Source of the DNA: Halorubrum sp. DM2
GTDB taxonomy: Archaea; Halobacteriota; Halobacteria; Halobacteriales; Haloferacaceae
Assembly (NCBI RefSeq): GCF_901686465.1
Contig: NZ_LR594487.1
Location: 1,609,650 to 1,673,649, forward strand
Reading direction: 5' to 3'
DNA length: 64,000 nucleotides
Shown: in pieces, positions 60,621 through 64,000 of the stretch
Position numbering within the stretch: the first letter of the stretch is position 1
How the letters are laid out: every line of letters starts with the position of its first letter
Notes under the pieces: generated by a model
The model's input: the letters and a program-made list of their open reading frames with translations, nothing else
Told to the model about the DNA's origin: nothing
The model's database searches: none
Program-made: the position numbers and the translations under genes

Positions 60621-62713
60621 TCAAGATCGTACTGTGTCATAGCCCGAGCGATTCTTAAAATGTAGGGGTCATTATCCATTCTATTCGTCGCATCCGAGTT
60701 CATCATACGAAGTCTCTCTAGCTCACGCTCAATTAACGACAACTCTGCTTGGGTAAGGTCTGCATCACCCGATTTAATGCTCTCCAACTCTGCTGGCAGC
60801 GTAATAAAATCATGGAGCTGTGCAGGGGAATCACTTTGCGCCTCACGCAGAATCCGACCGCGGCGTTGTATCGCCTCTCTTTCTGTTGTTGAACTTGTTA
60901 CTAGTATTGCCGAGTCGCATTCTGGAACATCGATCCCTTCAGTTAAACAATCAATAGAAACTAATATTTCTATATCTCCTTTCTCAAATAGGTTTAGCAA
61001 ATTCTCCTTATCATTCTTAGAGAGTTTTCCTAAGAAGATAGACGCAGTCTTTGTCGTATGATCGTCAATAGCATTTATTACAGCTTTCGTGTGGTCTTCT
61101 GTATTACAGTACACCAAAGTTCGAGTTCCGATATTCTCAATAATTGACCGTGTGAGACTGAGTTTTCCTTCACATTCTTTGACAATCCGTGCTCTCTCCA
61201 TTATTTCTACTTTCAGGTCGGGATGACGATCTGAGACTTCTATAACCGGCTGATCCTCATATGATTTATAAGTATTATATAAGTTGGAAATCTCGGTTGA
61301 ATGGCTGTCATATTCTTGTCGTTCTCGGGAAGATAGCACAACTGGGTGAATATGATATTCATATTCACTCAACACTCCGTACTTTTCAATTGCATCTTGA
61401 ATACTAACTTCGTGTATTTCACTACCAAAGTATTCTACAATCGTATCATCCCCAATATCATCTCGGAAGGGGGTCGCACTAAGAGCAACTCGGCCAAGAT
61501 CTGCCTGTAATTTTGGAAAGATTGTACGTCGGAGACTTGACCCTAGATTATGTACTTCATCAGCAATAATCCCAACCTGTTCTGGGTCACACTCGCTATT
61601 AATACGTTCAATAGCATCTTTCATAGTAGTTGGATGCATAGTTGTTACAACAAACAGCGGTGCTGACCGATTAGTGAATAACTGATTATGAAGATCTTCT
61701 CTCCAGTTAACGTCACCTAAGCATCTGATTATATTGCTTTTTGGAAAGAAGCGTCTGATATTGTCCCCATCAACCCACTGATTGACAAGATCTCTCGTTG
61801 GAGCGAAGATGACGATGACATCATCGGACTCAACAACACGTTGCATTGCCAGTAAAGAGGTCCATGTTTTTCCCGTTCCTGTAGCGTGATCAAGGATTAT
61901 CCGATTATTGTTATTCAAAAATCTCCGAATCGCGTCTTTTTGATAAGGACGCAGAGTAATATCCTCTTGACCCTTGTTTTGTTCATTACTAGAGATGATA
62001 TCGTCCCAGTCAGGTTCTGCTGTTGGAGCAGTTTCGAGCAAGTCTTGTTCTAGTGCTTCTGGAAAATCAAAAACAGATGATCTAGGATCCTCATCATTCC
62101 ATAATCGGTTAAATTCGTCAATTTGCTCTTGTAGGCGGGTTTTTTCATCCCACTCTTCGCCCTCCATCTCTATCCAGCTTCGAAATAGGCTGAAACTCTC
62201 TCGATTCTGTTTTAATGCTTTGAATGATTCATTAGGGGATCCAGACACCCCAACAATATTTCCTTCATCATCTCCGAAAATTGCAACTTTTTGATGCCAC
62301 TCTGCTTCTTGTTTTGTCTGTAATCTCCCTAAGTCATCAGTTACAACGCCGATTTTGATATCGAGAATTTCTTCTGCAACCAACCACGCAAGTGCTTCCA
62401 TAACTTCATCCCGATTCCCGTTCTTTAATTCCTCCCACTCTATGTGATTTTTAATAACATCGCCGGATCGACCTTGTTCTATCGCTTCAATATCATGTTC
62501 ATAGAGTTCGATACCTGGCATTAGGCGGATTGTACCACCGTTCTCAATAAATTCTGGTAGTCCCTCAGAGAACAACGCTAATACCGATGCTGAAAAGCTA
62601 CCTGTAATGCGATCATATGAAGTTGAATGTTTTAGAGCAGGTATGAAAAATTCATTAAGCAGATCTTCGTGACCGGCATAGTACCCTTTCCAAGGATAAT
62701 CCCGTAACGACAT
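60617..62713 (-). CDS. PLD-nuclease/SF2-helicase fusion
   Basis: The 698-residue protein begins with a phospholipase-D-like nuclease domain (about 10-200). Its HxK motif is at H140-K142 and GSPN at 158-161. A full SF2 helicase follows: ATGTGKT (277-283), DEVH (385-388), SATPF (412-416), LTEGIDVPECD and IQRRGRILRE. PLD nucleases cut DNA without metal, so the protein could both translocate and cleave. It is the first gene of the four-gene operon and has a TATA box about 28 bases before its ATG. Similar helicase-nuclease fusions occur in restriction and defence loci; the substrate here is unknown. Confidence 0.88.
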   Translation of the reverse strand: MSLRDYPWKGYYAGHEDLLNEFFIPALKHSTSYDRITGSFSASVLALFSEGLPEFIENGGTIRLMPGIELYEHDIEAIEQGRSGDVIKNHIEWEELKNGNRDEVMEALAWLVAEEILDIKIGVVTDDLGRLQTKQEAEWHQKVAIFGDDEGNIVGVSGSPNESFKALKQNRESFSLFRSWIEMEGEEWDEKTRLQEQIDEFNRLWNDEDPRSSVFDFPEALEQDLLETAPTAEPDWDDIISSNEQNKGQEDITLRPYQKDAIRRFLNNNNRIILDHATGTGKTWTSLLAMQRVVESDDVIVIFAPTRDLVNQWVDGDNIRRFFPKSNIIRCLGDVNWREDLHNQLFTNRSAPLFVVTTMHPTTMKDAIERINSECDPEQVGIIADEVHNLGSSLRRTIFPKLQADLGRVALSATPFRDDIGDDTIVEYFGSEIHEVSIQDAIEKYGVLSEYEYHIHPVVLSSRERQEYDSHSTEISNLYNTYKSYEDQPVIEVSDRHPDLKVEIMERARIVKECEGKLSLTRSIIENIGTRTLVYCNTEDHTKAVINAIDDHTTKTASIFLGKLSKNDKENLLNLFEKGDIEILVSIDCLTEGIDVPECDSAILVTSSTTEREAIQRRGRILREAQSDSPAQLHDFITLPAELESIKSGDADLTQAELSLIERELERLRMMNSDATNRMDNDPYILRIARAMTQYDLE

Positions 62714-62737
62714 CTAGGTGGAACGAACATCCGGAAC

Positions 62738-62746
62738 AGTATAGAG
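62738..62746 (-). promoter_or_regulatory. TATA box of the PLD-helicase operon
   Basis: The minus strand reads CTCTATACTG about 28 bases before the helicase ATG at 62713. This spacing suggests a leaderless polycistronic mRNA for the four overlapping genes. It is the only clear promoter of the operon. Confidence 0.5.
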
Positions 62747-62815
62747 ATTGTCCCGTTTTAGTAACATACCAGTATGATCGGATCACTCTAGCACTGAACC
62801 CACCCAAATTTAAGA

Positions 62816-63058
62816 CTACATCTCAGTGTTAGTCTCACCCGGATACCACCAAACAGTACTTCTCGCACCCGCCTTCTTCGACTGGAGAACGCCCTGCTCC
62901 TCTAATGAGCGGAGGCGATTATACACCGCCCTGCGCCCGATAGGGAGAGATTCTGCAACCTCATCAGCCATCAGTACAGGATCTTCTGCATTCACGAACA
63001 CCGTCAGTATCTCCTCATCCGATACCGTCGGTTTGCGACCGGGGCCATCGCTACCCAT
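62816..63058 (-). CDS. Winged-helix transcriptional regulator
   Basis: The 80-residue protein is little more than one winged helix: an ADEVAESLPIGRRAVYNRLRSLEEQG stretch, described here by its ends ADEVAES at about residue 31 and LEEQG at about 55, followed by a short wing. The ATG at 63058 starts MGSDGPGRK. It lies between the defence-like operon, read in the same direction, and a Cas4-like gene read away from it. It may control either one. Its composition is closer to the host than that of the operon. Confidence 0.75.
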   Translation of the reverse strand: MGSDGPGRKPTVSDEEILTVFVNAEDPVLMADEVAESLPIGRRAVYNRLRSLEEQGVLQSKKAGARSTVWWYPGETNTEM

Positions 63059-63143
63059 TCACCTCAAAACGCGAGATGTGAGGGGCTAAATCTATTTATT
63101 CCACCAACGGAATTGTTATATTGCTTCCCACCTAGGAAGTAGA

Positions 63144-64000
63144 GTGAAACACCGATCACACTCTCGTAACGGCGATCGCACACTGACTTCTCCCGTGGGA
63201 TCAGGGAGACCTGCCACGGCACTCACTGCGATCACTACCACGGACTTTCAGGAGTGGCGACGGGCGTCGAACGCCCGTGAGAACGTTGAGGAAGGCCATG
63301 CGTACTACAACGACCCGAGTCCGGTGCCTCCGCCCGAGAAGCATACACCGAGCAGTCTGTTGCAGTGCCACCGAAAGCTCGTTTATCGGAAGGAGAACGC
63401 GCCGGCAGAGACCGAGATGGCCCAGGGCATTCTGTGGGTCGGCACGCGTTTCGAGGAGGATGTCGTACTACCGTACCTGCGCGACGCCGTCGACGATGAC
63501 GGCCTGCTTGTCACGAACTCCCTGTACGTCGACTTCGAAATCGAGACGGACGCCGGCGCACTCGTGGTTAAGGGGTCAACTGACCCTGTCGTCGTTGACG
63601 ACAACGGCGTGCCAATTCTCCCGACTGAAGTGAAGACGAAGGGTTCGTTGGAGTACCTCGACGAACCGAACGAGCACCACAAGGCACAGCTACACGCCTA
63701 CATGGTCGGCCTCTCGCAGAAGTACGACGTCGACGTGAAACGCGGATGTCTCATCTACGGGGGTCGCGACTCGTTCGATCTCAAGGTGTTCGATGTCGAG
63801 TTCGACACGGAATTCTGGCAAGAGACGGTCGTCAGCTGGGCGACCGAACACACAGAGTACCGCCTTGACGGCGAGCTCCCGCCGGCAACCCCCCGATTCG
63901 GATGGGAATGTGATTTCTGCTCGTACCGTGAACGGTGCGGGAAGAGCAACAGACCGGTATCGGACCGGGGGTCCCGTGGATTCCTTCCCCTCATGGAATA
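63144..64000 (+). CDS. Cas4-like PD-(D/E)XK nuclease (3' end outside window)
   Basis: The frame is open from GTG 63144 to the right edge, at least 285 residues. It has a RecB/Cas4-type core: GSTDPVVV holds the Asp, PTEVKTKGS the E-x-K, and KAQLHAYM the downstream Gln motif. One Cys in LLQCHRKLVY and three in CDFCSYRERC could bind an iron-sulfur cluster, as in Cas4. A GTTATATT box lies about 28 bases before the GTG, so a leaderless start there is likely; GTG 63195 is an alternative. No CRISPR array or cas genes are seen. Its role could be in defence or DNA-end processing. Confidence 0.8.
   Translation, partial: MKHRSHSRNGDRTLTSPVGSGRPATALTAITTTDFQEWRRASNARENVEEGHAYYNDPSPVPPPEKHTPSSLLQCHRKLVYRKENAPAETEMAQGILWVGTRFEEDVVLPYLRDAVDDDGLLVTNSLYVDFEIETDAGALVVKGSTDPVVVDDNGVPILPTEVKTKGSLEYLDEPNEHHKAQLHAYMVGLSQKYDVDVKRGCLIYGGRDSFDLKVFDVEFDTEFWQETVVSWATEHTEYRLDGELPPATPRFGWECDFCSYRERCGKSNRPVSDRGSRGFLPLME

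Noticed and set aside
58106-62713. A complete Dnd phosphorothioation system
   Set aside because: Only a DndD-like ATPase is recognisable. There is no DndC, DndB or cysteine desulfurase, and the small proteins could not be shown to be DndE.
52207-62713. A DISARM or BREX locus
   Set aside because: No DUF1998 protein, no PglZ-type phosphatase and no BrxL/BrxC-like protein are present. The PLD domain is fused to the helicase and the methyltransferases differ in order.

Overview
The window looks like chromosomal DNA of a halophilic archaeon (class Halobacteria), probably Halorubrum or a close relative. The signs are high-GC coding sequence with very acidic proteins, archaeal information-processing genes (TBP, RadA, an Orc1/Cdc6 protein), a double TatC translocase, arginine synthesis on a carrier protein, and many genes whose start codon lies about 25-30 bases after a TATA box (leaderless mRNAs). 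The genus is inferred only.

Layout. 1-8302: end of an unknown membrane protein, MgtE, UvrA, and the divergent tatCt/tatCo pair with mirror-image promoters. 8303-18862: a nine-gene arginine cluster (argGH, argWXCBD, lysK/argE, argF), with a direct copy of an undescribed-looking structured repeat on each side. 18863-38354: housekeeping genes, including hemL, an Amt-PII fusion, radA, an ACT regulator, an XPD-like helicase, tbp, a tRNA methyltransferase, orc1/cdc6, rpiA, larB, hisG, uvrB and several small proteins. 38355-41558: a lower-GC patch with class I ribonucleotide reductase genes (nrdB, nrdA). 41745-51601: an SPFH protein, metY, an AT-rich patch with an integral membrane protein and decayed sequence, two peptidases, a RimI-like acetyltransferase and a PAS histidine kinase.

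51818-64000: tRNA-Arg(CCG) followed by a clearly lower-GC accessory island. It holds a beta-class DNA methyltransferase, a Dam-type adenine methylase, a 969-residue fusion of a MORC/Hsp90-like GHKL ATPase to a second beta-class methyltransferase, and a compact four-gene operon (PLD-nuclease/SF2 helicase, 60-residue protein, DndD-like zinc-hook ATPase, 129-residue protein). A winged-helix regulator and a truncated Cas4-like nuclease gene follow. The two beta-class methyltransferases share an unrecognised C-terminal module. I read this as a candidate new modification/defence system; that function is inference.

The second main observation is the repeat at about 8.4 and 18.6 kb. It can fold into three hairpins in both copies, and the copies differ by paired compensatory changes in all three stems, as expected of a structure maintained in RNA.
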